DNA of 64,000 nucleotides. Source: Mesorhizobium sp. GbtcB19. GTDB taxonomy: Bacteria; Pseudomonadota; Alphaproteobacteria; Rhizobiales; Rhizobiaceae. The position numbers and the translations under genes were made by a program. The notes beneath the pieces are model-generated. The model made no database searches. It had not been told where the DNA came from and was given only the letters and a program-made list of their open reading frames with translations. The stretch is from the NCBI RefSeq assembly GCF_019091085.1, contig NZ_JAGXJY010000005.1:1-64000 (forward strand). The letters run 5' to 3'. Positions 1 to 11,127 of this stretch are shown piece after piece. Each line of letters begins with the position of its first letter. Position 1 is the first letter of the stretch.

Positions 1-345
1 AACCAAGGGCACTCTTAGAAGCGAACTTCTTCGTCGCCAGCGGCGCACCGCCCTCGTTCGTGGGGCGTATATAGTCGGAGCTCCCTCGACGCGTCAACAC
101 CGATTTCGAACTTTTTTGAATTTTTTGCGACGAATTTTTCGGCCAGCTTTTTCCGATAGCCGACTGCCCTGGCGGCAGCCCTTGGGTCATCCACAACGAG
201 GCCCTATTGCCGCCGCATTGAGGCGTGAAACCGGCCCTTATATGGAAGGCGCGCGCGTATATACGAGGCACGCCGGCGACAGACGACAGGGCGTCCTGCA
301 CAAGGGGCGCATGATTGGGGATATCGGCCCCGGCCTGCCGCTTCG
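1..345. other. Gene-free leader upstream of the M23 peptidase gene
   Basis: No open frame here looks coding and no RNA gene is recognised. The stretch is AT-richer around 110-140 (runs of T and A) than the rest of the window, and it holds a small palindrome CGTATATACG at 256-265. It probably contains the promoter of the downstream peptidase gene, but no clear -35/-10 pair could be assigned. The gene that lies to the left of the window cannot be seen. Confidence 0.4.
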
Positions 346-2412
346 TTGACTTCAACCGCCGTGACAGGCAATTGTCATGGCCGCAACGACAACGACAAGC
401 CGTTTCGCCTGGGGAAGAAGCAGCCTTTCTGGATGCCAGACACCGAAGAGGTCATAGCCGAACTCGGCAACGAGCCGCCGCTGATCGCGGACGGCCGCAG
501 CGGTCCGCCTGACCGCCGCGAGGTCTCGGCGCGCTGGCTGTCGGGCACTTTCCTCACCGGTGTGACCTCGAGCGTGTTGATGGGCGTGGCGCTGTTTGCG
601 GCGCTCGACGGGCGCCAGCAACTGGCAACGCCGCCCGAGATTGCCGAGCTCATCAGCCTTGCCGGCGGCGGCGATGATTCCGGCGAGCAGGCAAAGACCA
701 CAAGGCTGGTCGCGCCGCGCCAGATCGCCAGGGCAAAAGACCGGCGCCGCATGGAAGTGTCGATGGTCACCAAGGTCGGTGACCGCGACGTTATCCACAC
801 CATGCCTTTCGTACAGATCAAGATGGCCCTGGCGGCCGGTCACACCACCAACCGTCCCTACCCGCCTTTCGACCCGATGCAGGTCTTCGGCGACGACGGT
901 GACGACAATCCGCAGCCGGCAACGGCCGCCGCCGTCGCCGGCCAGATCTACGGCGCCAAGGTCGAAAGCGAGATGAGCCTGAAGACGGTCGACTTCCCGG
1001 TCGAGACGGCCTCCTTCGACGAAAAGAGCGACCTTTCCGCCGACGAGGTGGAAAAGGTGGTGCGGGACGCCCGCAATGGCCTGAGCGACGGCGCCGTCCA
1101 GGTGGCGGCATTGCATTATGTCGATCCGCAGCGGTTCGGCGATGCCTTCGCCGAATCGATGGCCGGCTCCTATGACGTGAAGATCACGCAGGAAAACGTT
1201 TCGGTCGCGCCGCGCGCCACGCCGGACGACCAGGCGCCCGCCTTCGCCGAGGAAATCATTCCCTTCACCAAGGACACCGACATCGCCGAGGCCTATGCCG
1301 ATTCGGGTTATACCGGCGAAGACGCCACCGGCATGGCGGAGGCAATCAGCAAGCTGTTGAACGCGCCGGCGCTGAAGGCTGGAACGGTGCTGCGCGTCGG
1401 CCTCGAAGTGCGCGGCGACATCGCCAAGGTCGTGCGCACCAGCGTCTACGACAAGACCACGCACATCGTGACCATCGCGCTCGACGACCGCGGCCAATAT
1501 GTGCCGGCGCAGGAGCCGGAGGCCAACCCCGAGCTTCTGACGGCGTTCGATGATTCGCAGCCCGTCGTGGTGCGTGGCAACCTTCCCAACGTCTATGACG
1601 GCATCTATCGCGCCGCCTATTCCTACGGCATGTCGAAAGCGATGACGCAGAAGCTGATCAAGCTTCTCGCCTCCGACGTCGATTTCCAGTCGCGGCTTTC
1701 GCCGGCCGACCGGCTCGAGGTCCTGTTCTCGCAGCCCGACGGCGAAGACCAGACCTCCGACGATTCTGACCTTCTCTACGTGTCGTCAACCTTCGGCGGG
1801 CAGGTGAAGAACTTCTACCGCTTCCAGATGCAGGACGGCAGCATCGATTATTTCGACGAAAATGGGAGCAGCGCCAAGCAGTTTCTGTTGCGCAACCCGC
1901 TGCCCAACGGCCGTTTCACTTCGGGCTTCGGCGCACGCCGGCACCCGATCCTTGGCTATGTGCGGATGCATACCGGCACTGACTGGGCAGCGCCGATCGG
2001 AACACCGATCATTGCCGCCGGCAATGGCGTGGTCGAGAAAGCCGGCTGGGCCGGCGGCTACGGCAAGCAGATCATCATTCGCCACGCCAATGGCTATGAG
2101 ACCTCCTACAATCACCAGAGCGCTTTCGCCAAAGGCATCGAGCCGGGCGTTCACGTCCGCCAGGGCCAGACGATCGGCTATCTTGGCCAGACCGGCCTCT
2201 CCACCGGCCCGCATCTTCACTACGAGCTGATCGTCAACGGTACCAAGGTCGATTCGATGCGCGTGCGCCTGCCGGTCGGCAAGGTGCTGAAGGGCGACGA
2301 TCTCGTCGCCTTCAAGCGCGAGCGCGAGCGAATCGACGATCTTTTGAAGCAGGAAGACGGCAACTCACTGAAAGTTGCCAGCGCCAAGACCGATTCGCAG
2401 CTTCCGAACTGA
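346..2412 (+). CDS. M23 family metallopeptidase (LytM/peptidoglycan DD-endopeptidase type)
   Basis: Predicted zinc endopeptidase that cuts peptide cross-links in peptidoglycan, anchored in the inner membrane and facing the periplasm. A short cytoplasmic tail is followed by one membrane segment at about residues 65-88, a long linker of roughly 400 residues, and a C-terminal M23 domain. The zinc ligands are visible: the His and Asp of HTGTD near residue 542 and the HLH motif near residue 623, with the family stretch GTPIIAAGNGVV between them. The first in-frame start is TTG at 346 without a good ribosome site; ATG at 433 follows a GGGGAAGAAG stretch and is an equally good choice. It stands alone, with a repeat hairpin directly after it. 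The linker is not recognisable as a known domain. Family call is firm; the exact substrate is inference. Confidence 0.9.
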   Translation: MTSTAVTGNCHGRNDNDKPFRLGKKQPFWMPDTEEVIAELGNEPPLIADGRSGPPDRREVSARWLSGTFLTGVTSSVLMGVALFAALDGRQQLATPPEIAELISLAGGGDDSGEQAKTTRLVAPRQIARAKDRRRMEVSMVTKVGDRDVIHTMPFVQIKMALAAGHTTNRPYPPFDPMQVFGDDGDDNPQPATAAAVAGQIYGAKVESEMSLKTVDFPVETASFDEKSDLSADEVEKVVRDARNGLSDGAVQVAALHYVDPQRFGDAFAESMAGSYDVKITQENVSVAPRATPDDQAPAFAEEIIPFTKDTDIAEAYADSGYTGEDATGMAEAISKLLNAPALKAGTVLRVGLEVRGDIAKVVRTSVYDKTTHIVTIALDDRGQYVPAQEPEANPELLTAFDDSQPVVVRGNLPNVYDGIYRAAYSYGMSKAMTQKLIKLLASDVDFQSRLSPADRLEVLFSQPDGEDQTSDDSDLLYVSSTFGGQVKNFYRFQMQDGSIDYFDENGSSAKQFLLRNPLPNGRFTSGFGARRHPILGYVRMHTGTDWAAPIGTPIIAAGNGVVEKAGWAGGYGKQIIIRHANGYETSYNHQSAFAKGIEPGVHVRQGQTIGYLGQTGLSTGPHLHYELIVNGTKVDSMRVRLPVGKVLKGDDLVAFKRERERIDDLLKQEDGNSLKVASAKTDSQLPN

Positions 2413-2448
2413 GCAGTTCCGGGAACCGCTCGATCGCTTTGTCTTGAC

Positions 2449-2492
2449 GCAATTCCGGACGGAAAACCGCTTCACACTTTTCCTGGAATTGC
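2449..2492. repeat. GCAATTCC-family palindromic repeat, copy 1
   Basis: The ends GCAATTCC (2449-2456) and GGAATTGC (2485-2492) are perfect inverted repeats, with GGACGGAAAACCGCTTCACA-type filler between them. The element sits exactly between the convergent ends of the M23 gene and the MFS gene and may act as a bidirectional terminator. Related copies lie at 24589-24639 and 39644-39712. Confidence 0.7.
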
Positions 2493-2493
2493 C

Positions 2494-4047
2494 CTAGTCA
2501 CGCGAATCGTTTGACTGCCGCGGCCAGGGCGACGCCTGCCCGGGCACGGTGAACCACGCGATAACTGAAGAAAGCACGCAAAGCAGCGTCGTGATCGCCG
2601 CGACTGCTGTGAAGGCCGCATCGCTTGCCGCGACCCTCACCGCGTCGGCATTGGCCGCAAGGCCGGACGCGGGCGGCTCACCGAAACCCGGCACCCCAGA
2701 AGCATTACCGGTGATCCGCGCATAAACCCAGGCCGCCAGCGAGCCCATCGCCGCCACCGCGATCAGGCCGCCGACACGCGAGACCGCATTGTTGATGCCG
2801 GACGCCGCCCCGGTGTCCTTGTCCTCGACGGACGTCATGACCGCGGTCGACAATGGCGAAACGACCTGCGCCATGCCCAGCCCCATCAGCGCCATCAGCG
2901 GAAAGGTCCCGGTCCAGAAATTGTGGACGCCGAAATGCGTGAGCATAGTGAGGCCGGCGAAGGCGATGGCGACAACCAAGCTGCCGCTGGCGATCGGAAA
3001 ACGCGGACCGATCCGGTCCGACCATTGGCCGACCGGTCCGGACAAAAGCGCGATCGACGCCGACAGCGGCAGGAAAATGAAGCCGACCTCTGCCTCGCTC
3101 AGCCTCCAGCCGGCGATCAGGAGCATCGGCAGATAGAACAGATTGGCCGACAACGCGAAGTAAAGGAAGAATGTCGCCAGATTGGCGCCGGCAAAGGCGC
3201 GGATGCGGAACAGGCCGAGATCGATCATCGGGTCGCGCTGCCAGCGCTCATAAGCGATGAAAACGAAGAGCAGAATCACACCGACAATGATCGAAGGCGT
3301 CGACAGCATTCCGCCGCCTTCGGCATTCATTGCCGTCAGCCCGTAGGCCAGCGAGCCGAAAGCCAGCGTCGCCAGCGCGGCGCCGCCGAGATCGAGGCTG
3401 CGTTTTTCGGTCGGCTTGTCGGCCGGCACCTTGGCCAAAAGCAGATAGATCGAGATCAGCCCAAGCGGCAGGTTGATGGCAAAGATCGCGCGCCAGACCC
3501 CATTGCCGAAAGTCGTGAGCACGAAGCCGCCGAGCACTGGCCCGAGCGCCGTGGTCAGCGCCGAAGCGGCGGCCCAGATGCCGATCGCCCGGCCGCGCTC
3601 TATCTTCGGATAGGCTTTGGCGATGATGGCAAGGCTGCCGGGCACCATGATCGCCGCACCGATGCCCTGGATGGCGCGGAAGGCGATCAATACAGCCGGA
3701 TCGGGGGCGACCGCGCAGGCGAGCGAGGCCGCGATGAACAGCGCAATGCCGGTGACGAAGGCGCGCCGCAGCCCAAACCGGTCGCCGGCGGCGCCGCCGG
3801 CCAGGATCAGCGCCGAGAGCGTCAGCGCATAGGCGTTGGAAATCCACTGCGCTTCCGCCAGGCTGGCGCCGAGATCGGCACGCAGTGCCGGCATCGCGAT
3901 CGCCAGGATCGAACCGTCGATGAAGCCGAGCGCCGAGGCAAGGATTGCCGCGACCAGCACGAATTTGCGCTGCGTCTGCGGGCAGAACGTACCGTTCGCT
4001 CGCGCGGGCGAGTGCGAATCAACAGTCGTTTCGTTCGCGGATGACAT
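2494..4047 (-). CDS. MFS transporter, DHA2 (EmrB/QacA) family, 14 TM
   Basis: Predicted proton-driven drug or metabolite exporter of the inner membrane, 517 residues, the usual size for a 14-helix DHA2 member. Motif A (GGAAGDRFGLRRAF) follows the second helix and motif C (GPVLGGFVL) lies in helix 5, both diagnostic of antiporters. About 30 hydrophilic residues precede the first helix. The ATG at 4047 is the first start and has a purine-rich AGCAGGGATC upstream. No HlyD-type partner or dedicated regulator is adjacent, so it probably works as a single-component pump. The substrate cannot be read from the sequence. Confidence 0.9.
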   Translation of the reverse strand: MSSANETTVDSHSPARANGTFCPQTQRKFVLVAAILASALGFIDGSILAIAMPALRADLGASLAEAQWISNAYALTLSALILAGGAAGDRFGLRRAFVTGIALFIAASLACAVAPDPAVLIAFRAIQGIGAAIMVPGSLAIIAKAYPKIERGRAIGIWAAASALTTALGPVLGGFVLTTFGNGVWRAIFAINLPLGLISIYLLLAKVPADKPTEKRSLDLGGAALATLAFGSLAYGLTAMNAEGGGMLSTPSIIVGVILLFVFIAYERWQRDPMIDLGLFRIRAFAGANLATFFLYFALSANLFYLPMLLIAGWRLSEAEVGFIFLPLSASIALLSGPVGQWSDRIGPRFPIASGSLVVAIAFAGLTMLTHFGVHNFWTGTFPLMALMGLGMAQVVSPLSTAVMTSVEDKDTGAASGINNAVSRVGGLIAVAAMGSLAAWVYARITGNASGVPGFGEPPASGLAANADAVRVAASDAAFTAVAAITTLLCVLSSVIAWFTVPGQASPWPRQSNDSRD

Positions 4048-4206
4048 GATCCCTGCTTAGTCCTCTGGCGTGAGCACAACAACAAGCCAGAGCATCGTTG
4101 TTCTTGAACCCAGACCACACTGGCCGCATGGCGAGGTAAGGTCCAATCCTGATGCAAACCGCCAATCGCGTGCTAGGTTCCAGCATTACGTGTGGAGGGG
4201 GAAACC

Positions 4207-4839
4207 ATGAAGCGGCCGCTCGAACCGTCGGCGGAAGGACGCGGACGCATCGTCGGCATAACCGACGGCGTCTTCGCCATCGCGCTGACCTTGATCGTGC
4301 TGGAGATCCGGGTGCCGTCGCATGAGGCAGTGCATTCGGAAGGCGAGCTGCTTGCCGCCATCCTCGCGCTGGCGCCGCGCTTCCTGACCTATGCGCTGAG
4401 CTTCCTGACGCTGACCATCTTCTGGTTCGGCCAGCAGGCGCAGCATGGCCTGATCGCGAAGTCGGACCGCAGGCTCGCGACATTGAACCTGTGCTTTCTC
4501 GCCTTCATCGCGCTGCTGCCCTTTTCCACCGACCTCCTTGCCGATTTCCTCGCGTTCAGGATCGCGGTGCTGGTCTACTGGCTGAACCTGCTGATGCTGG
4601 GCGCGACGCTGTTTTCAAGCTGGTGGTATGCCGACAGGAACGGCATGATCGCCGAGGACGTCGACGCTGAAACGCGGCGCACCGTCTACACTCGCATCGT
4701 CAAGGCACAGGCGCTGTGGGCGGTCGGCGCAGCACTTTGCCTGATCACGCCACTGCTCAGCATCGGCTTCATCCTGCTGGTGCAGCTCATCTATGCCGCC
4801 GCGCCGCGCGCCTCACTGCTGCGTAAACTCATCGGTTGA
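4207..4839 (+). CDS. TMEM175-like/DUF1211 integral membrane protein (putative K+ channel)
   Basis: 210 residues with about six membrane segments. The N-terminal signature RIVGITDGVFAIALTLIVLEI matches the R-x3-FSDGVFAI-x2-TLLVLDI motif of the TMEM175 family (DUF1211), whose characterised bacterial members are potassium-selective channels; here the FSDG core reads ITDG. The start ATG at 4207 follows GGAGGGGGAAACC, a strong ribosome site that overlaps and disfavours the in-frame GTG at 4192. Its last 27 bp overlap the convergent L,D-transpeptidase gene. Family membership is well supported; ion selectivity is inferred. Confidence 0.85.
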   Translation: MKRPLEPSAEGRGRIVGITDGVFAIALTLIVLEIRVPSHEAVHSEGELLAAILALAPRFLTYALSFLTLTIFWFGQQAQHGLIAKSDRRLATLNLCFLAFIALLPFSTDLLADFLAFRIAVLVYWLNLLMLGATLFSSWWYADRNGMIAEDVDAETRRTVYTRIVKAQALWAVGAALCLITPLLSIGFILLVQLIYAAAPRASLLRKLIG

Positions 4840-6351
4840 GGTCCCGCCGACTTCCGCGATTGTTGGTCCGCCGACGAATTCCACGGTGACGCCCGGCGAC
4901 ACCAGCTTGGCGAGTTCCCGCGCGTCCCAGTTGGTCAGGCGCACGCAGCCATGGCTCTCGGTCTTGCCGATCTTGGAGGGTTCAGGCGTGCCGTGGATAC
5001 CGTAGGTCGGCTTGTCGAGCGCGATCCAAACCGAGCCGACCGGACCGTTCGGCCCCGGCGGGACGGTCAGGATCTTGTCGTTCTGACCCTGCTTGAAGTT
5101 TATGTTCGGGTTGTAGGTGTAGTTCGGGTCGAGCGCGATGCGCGACACGGCGTGGACACCGGTGGGCGACGGCGTGTCGGCCGAACCGATCGTTGCCGGA
5201 TAGGCCGCGACCAGCTTGCCGCCGGCATCATAGGCGTAGACTTCCTTCTTGGTCTTGTCGGCGACGATGCGCGCCACAGGCGTCGAGACCAGCGTGCCGA
5301 AATTGGCGACCTTGATCGTCGTGCCGGGGCGGTTGAAGTCAACGCCCTTGTTGATCGACTTCAGATAGGTCTCGTCCATGTGGAAACGTTCGGCCAGCGC
5401 CTCGGTGACCGAGGTGTAGCACATGCAGTCAAGCTTGGCCTTCTGGCTATAGTCCTCCGGGATCGACGCCACGTAGTGGCCAGCCACATCTTCCGGCGTG
5501 ATCGTGTATGAGGCGAAGGCGTCGCCGCCGGACTGGGCAAGCGCCGCTTGGATGCCAACGGCATCGGTCGATTTCAGATTGGTGCCGTTAATCTCATTGT
5601 AAGCGGCCAGCGCCTTGTCGACATTCGAGCCGAAGCGCCCGTCGATCACGCCCGGCGAAGCGCCGCCGCGGTCGAGCAGCACCTGCAGCGCGGCAACATC
5701 CTGGCGCACCCCGAGCGACAGCGATGGATCGACGGTCGCCTTGCCGCCTGTGTTCGGCGGCAATGACGCCTCCGGATTGGTCTGCAGCACTTCGCCCTGG
5801 CCCGGCTGTCCCGGATCGATCGCCGCCTCGTTCAGCGGCTGGCGCTTGATCGTGTCCGACTTCGGCGCTTCCGGATAGGTGGTCGCATAGCCTTGATCAT
5901 TATCGGGCGCCGGCGGATATGCATCGGCGGAATTGTCGTTGCCGTTCGGGTCATATTCGTCGACCGGCGGCGGGATGACCCGGCCATTCTCCTCCAACTG
6001 CCGGCGGCGGAAGCGCGCCATGTCTTCGGGGTTGTCGAGGTAGTAGCGGTCGTCATCGGCCGGCGCGCGGCCGAGTTCCTGCATGCGCATCTGCCGACGC
6101 AGCGCACGGCGGTCGAGCCTGCTCCCCGGCGGCTGGATAGCGATCACCTTGCCGGTGTCGGCATCGACCAGCACCCGGTTGCCCCTGGCGTCGTAATAGA
6201 TGTCGATATTGCCTTCCTGCGCCAGCATCAGCGCGCCACGCTGGGCGGGCCGTGTCGCCTGCGGCGCGCCACCCACACTCGGCGTTGCGAACGCACTGGA
6301 AGACACCAGCCCGGCCGCGAGTGCCGAAAGGGTAAAAATCAAGCGCAGCAT
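4813..6351 (-). CDS. L,D-transpeptidase (YkuD domain) with peptidoglycan-binding domain
   Basis: 512-residue exported enzyme that forms 3-3 peptidoglycan cross-links or attaches envelope proteins. An N-terminal signal peptide (residues 1 to about 22, ending SSAFA) precedes a Pro/Asp-rich low-complexity stretch. Next come a PG_binding_1-like repeat near residues 210-255 (LQVLLDRGGASPGVIDGRFG), a middle region, and the YkuD domain near 350-490 with the catalytic motif HGTPEP...SHGCVRL; the Cys is the nucleophile. Rhizobia rely heavily on L,D-cross-links. The start ATG at 6351 gives a clean signal peptide. The 3' end overlaps the convergent TMEM175-like gene by 27 bp. Confidence 0.92.
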   Translation of the reverse strand: MLRLIFTLSALAAGLVSSSAFATPSVGGAPQATRPAQRGALMLAQEGNIDIYYDARGNRVLVDADTGKVIAIQPPGSRLDRRALRRQMRMQELGRAPADDDRYYLDNPEDMARFRRRQLEENGRVIPPPVDEYDPNGNDNSADAYPPAPDNDQGYATTYPEAPKSDTIKRQPLNEAAIDPGQPGQGEVLQTNPEASLPPNTGGKATVDPSLSLGVRQDVAALQVLLDRGGASPGVIDGRFGSNVDKALAAYNEINGTNLKSTDAVGIQAALAQSGGDAFASYTITPEDVAGHYVASIPEDYSQKAKLDCMCYTSVTEALAERFHMDETYLKSINKGVDFNRPGTTIKVANFGTLVSTPVARIVADKTKKEVYAYDAGGKLVAAYPATIGSADTPSPTGVHAVSRIALDPNYTYNPNINFKQGQNDKILTVPPGPNGPVGSVWIALDKPTYGIHGTPEPSKIGKTESHGCVRLTNWDARELAKLVSPGVTVEFVGGPTIAEVGGTSTDEFTQQ

Positions 6352-6491
6352 GGCGGTCGAGCTCTCCGGTCCACTAGGCCCCTGCGGGCGAACCCTTCGC
6401 CAGCAAACCAGTTACCAAAATTAAGGTTCCAATATGAACCGGGCATGAAGATGGCGGCTTTCCGGCGTTTCACGATGATCCCGAACGAATG

Positions 6492-6851
6492 TCAGCGCAG
6501 CCCTAACTCGCCGCGCACCAGTTTCGTCAGCTTCAGCACCACCAGGCGATGGCTCTCGCGCAGATAGTCTTCGAGCGCGGCATCATCCATGCTTTGGCTT
6601 GTCTGACGCTGGATCCATTTCATGCCGCGCGAGGCAAGGTAGGGCGCCGGCCGGCAGCCCGGCTGATCCTTGAGCACGTCAAAAGCAATGTCGGAGCATT
6701 TGAAGGTGACGAATAACTGGCCGCCTTCGTTCCAGCCGCCAATGGCAAACACCTTGCCGCCGACCTTCCAGACATGGGCGCCGCCCCACTGCACCACATG
6801 CGTTGTCGCGGGCAACGAAGCGCAGAAGCCGTTATAGTCGTCGAGCGTCAC
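6492..6851 (-). CDS. MmcQ/YjbR family protein
   Basis: 119 residues resembling the MmcQ/YjbR family, with a double-wing DNA-binding-like fold: HVVQWGGAHVWKVGGKVFAIGG, then LFVTFKCSDIAFDVL and a C-terminal helix with SHRLVVLKLTK. The conserved pattern W-KVGGKxFA and the final SxxLVxxKL fit the family. The longer open frame to 6923 begins with residues that do not look like the family; the GTG at 6851, giving VTLDDYNGFC, is the better start and follows a G-rich stretch. Function is unknown beyond presumed nucleic-acid binding. It reads in the same direction as clpB but is separated from it by a terminator hairpin. Confidence 0.8.
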   Translation of the reverse strand: MTLDDYNGFCASLPATTHVVQWGGAHVWKVGGKVFAIGGWNEGGQLFVTFKCSDIAFDVLKDQPGCRPAPYLASRGMKWIQRQTSQSMDDAALEDYLRESHRLVVLKLTKLVRGELGLR

Positions 6852-6902
6852 CGGGGCCCCCCAGCATTTCCGAATCGGCAGTCGATTATGCGCAGCCGCC
6901 GC

Positions 6903-6943
6903 AAATAACAAAGCGCGCCGCACCGGTCCGGTGCGACGCGCTT
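6903..6943 (-). terminator. Rho-independent terminator after clpB
   Basis: AAGCGCGCCGCACC (6911-6924) pairs with GGTGCGACGCGCTT (6930-6943), 14 pairs with a single G-T wobble. On the minus strand the hairpin is followed by the T-rich TTTGTTATTTG. It lies 26 bp after the clpB stop codon. Confidence 0.75.
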
Positions 6944-6968
6944 GCCTTCATTCCAATTTGTCCCGAGG

Positions 6969-9575
<2,607 letters not shown>

Positions 9576-9668
9576 ATCTGTCTCCTTCCATCACCGGCCC
9601 GCTTTGCGGCACCGGATCAGATTGCGGTGACGGACCCGCCCATAAGAGCCGAGCCCAGTTTCCTGGCG

Positions 9669-9699
9669 AGATATGGTGCGCGGGCGGCAGGCTCTCAAG
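9669..9699 (-). promoter_or_regulatory. Candidate sigma-32 (RpoH) promoter of clpB
   Basis: On the minus strand, CTTGAG (9694-9699) is followed after 18 bp by CATATC (9670-9675), within CCATATCT. This resembles alphaproteobacterial RpoH promoters (CTTG-N17/18-C-rich/TAT-type -10). clpB is a classic RpoH target, which supports the assignment. Seen as a motif only. Confidence 0.45.
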
Positions 9700-9737
9700 A
9701 CGTCTTTCTATCGGTGGGGCATATTATTCCACCCTCC

Positions 9738-9772
9738 CCAAAAACAAAAACGGCGGAGAAATTTCTCCGCCG
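9738..9772 (-). terminator. Rho-independent terminator after the DUF4167 gene
   Basis: A perfect palindrome CGGCGGAGAAA/TTTCTCCGCCG occupies 9751-9772. On the minus strand it is followed by TTTTTGTTTTTGG. It lies 28 bp after the stop of the DUF4167 gene and separates that gene from the clpB promoter. Confidence 0.85.
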
Positions 9773-9799
9773 TCTGCAATGCCTGGAATGGCGTTTCGA

Positions 9800-10813
9800 T
9801 CAGTTGTCCGCGTCGGCGGCGACAGGCTCGCTGGGAGCTTCGCTGGCGACCGGCTCGCTCGCCGGCCTCACCGCTTCGACGGGCTTGGCGCTGGCCTCAT
9901 CACCATTGCTCACGCCTGAATTTTCGGGATTCGACCCTTCGGGGCTCGCGGCTTCCGCCTGGTCGCCCTGCTCGCCATTGCCGGCCTGGTCGGCATAATT
10001 GCCGCGCGGGCGACGCGGACGCCGCGGCCGGCGACCGCCGCCATTATCCATGGCGGCTTCGTTGAGCTCGGCCTGGGCGGCAAGCGCTGCCGGCGAGAAA
10101 CTGTCGAACTGCGGCGCGGCCTGCTCGGCCTGGGAACCCGCCTCGCCGGCGGCCTCGGGCTGCGCCTGCGCCTCGTTACGGCGGTTCTGATCGAACTGCT
10201 GGCCGCCATGATCGCCGCGCTGGCCGTTTTCGCCACGCTGACCGTTCTGGCCATACTGGCCGTAGCCGCCATTGCGGCGGTCACGATGCCGGTCGCGGCC
10301 GTTGTTGTCACGCTGGTTGTTGTCGCGGCGGTTGTTGTTGTCGCGGCCGTTTTCCTGGTTGTAGGCGAGTTCCGCCGGCGTGCCTTCGATCACCGGCTGC
10401 GGCCCGGAGCCGTTCGCCGCGGCCGGCGCCTCGGCGCCATTGCCGCCGGTGTTGCCGGCATTGTCGAACTCGTCGCGATCCTCGTCGAGATCGTCGTCGA
10501 AGTCGTCGCGGTTCTGCTGGGTGTTCTGGATCGGCATCTGCGCCTGCGCGGCGGCAATGATGCGATTGTAGTGTTCGGCGTGCTGGAGATAGTTCTCCGC
10601 CATCACCCTGTCGCCGGAGCTCTGCGCGTCACGGGCGAGTGTGGCGTATTTTTCGGCGATCTGCTGAGCCGATCCGCGGATCTTCACGTCCGGGCCGTTG
10701 CTCTCGTAGGTGCGGGTCAGGGGGTTCGGCCCCTTGCGGTTGTTGTTGTTGCCACCGCCGCCGCCATTGTTGTTGCGACCGCGCATGCGCCTGTTCTGCT
10801 GTTGTGGCCTCAT
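9800..10813 (-). CDS. DUF4167 domain-containing protein
   Basis: 337 residues. The N-terminus is an Arg/Asn/Gly low-complexity tract followed by the conserved DUF4167 block near residues 25-95 (TRTYESNGPDVKIRG, then YATLARDAQSSGDRVMAENYLQHAEHYNRI), a helical segment found across Hyphomicrobiales. The rest is disordered: Asn/Arg/Asp-rich in the middle, Gln-rich later, then an RRPRRPRR stretch and an acidic Ala/Glu-rich tail. RG/RN-rich tracts of this sort suggest nucleic-acid binding, but no function is established to my knowledge. ATG at 10813 with GAAGAGAG upstream is preferred over an upstream in-frame start at 10894. It lies between prmC and clpB, its usual position in this group, and has its own terminator. 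Confidence 0.9.
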   Translation of the reverse strand: MRPQQQNRRMRGRNNNGGGGGNNNNRKGPNPLTRTYESNGPDVKIRGSAQQIAEKYATLARDAQSSGDRVMAENYLQHAEHYNRIIAAAQAQMPIQNTQQNRDDFDDDLDEDRDEFDNAGNTGGNGAEAPAAANGSGPQPVIEGTPAELAYNQENGRDNNNRRDNNQRDNNGRDRHRDRRNGGYGQYGQNGQRGENGQRGDHGGQQFDQNRRNEAQAQPEAAGEAGSQAEQAAPQFDSFSPAALAAQAELNEAAMDNGGGRRPRRPRRPRGNYADQAGNGEQGDQAEAASPEGSNPENSGVSNGDEASAKPVEAVRPASEPVASEAPSEPVAADADN

Positions 10814-11127
10814 TAGACTCTCTTCATAGTGAAATTTTCGAAAAACTCTTCGCGAACGGAGGCGCTCATGCAGCCAGCCGTTTCGTTTCTTCACCGGCGT
10901 TCGCCCGCATCAATTGCGTTGGCGCCACGTGCCATCCTGTTCCGGTTACATCACTTGCCGGACGATTCCCGCACGAAGCTTGGGCGTCGTTTGCGCAAGA
11001 AGGCAGCTATTTCCAAGGAAAACCGAATCGCTGGGAGCACTGCCTGCTTCGTCTCATCCGGTTGAGCCGGACCCTAACTGCATTCCCCGGTGTTGCCAAG
11101 CGGTTTTTTCGCACTGCATCAGGGCTT
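10814..11127. other. Intergenic region between prmC and the DUF4167 gene
   Basis: About 310 bp without a credible gene. It should carry the promoter of the DUF4167 gene and the end of the prfA-prmC transcript. The only structure seen is a weak 5-bp hairpin (TCCGG/CCGGA) near 11056-11070 without a clear T tract. Confidence 0.4.

Noticed and set aside
10200..10360. Repeated TTGTTGTCGCGGC-type units suggesting a tandem DNA repeat or CRISPR-like array
   Set aside because: The units encode the Asn/Arg/Asp low-complexity tract of the DUF4167 protein; unit length is irregular and there are no spacers.
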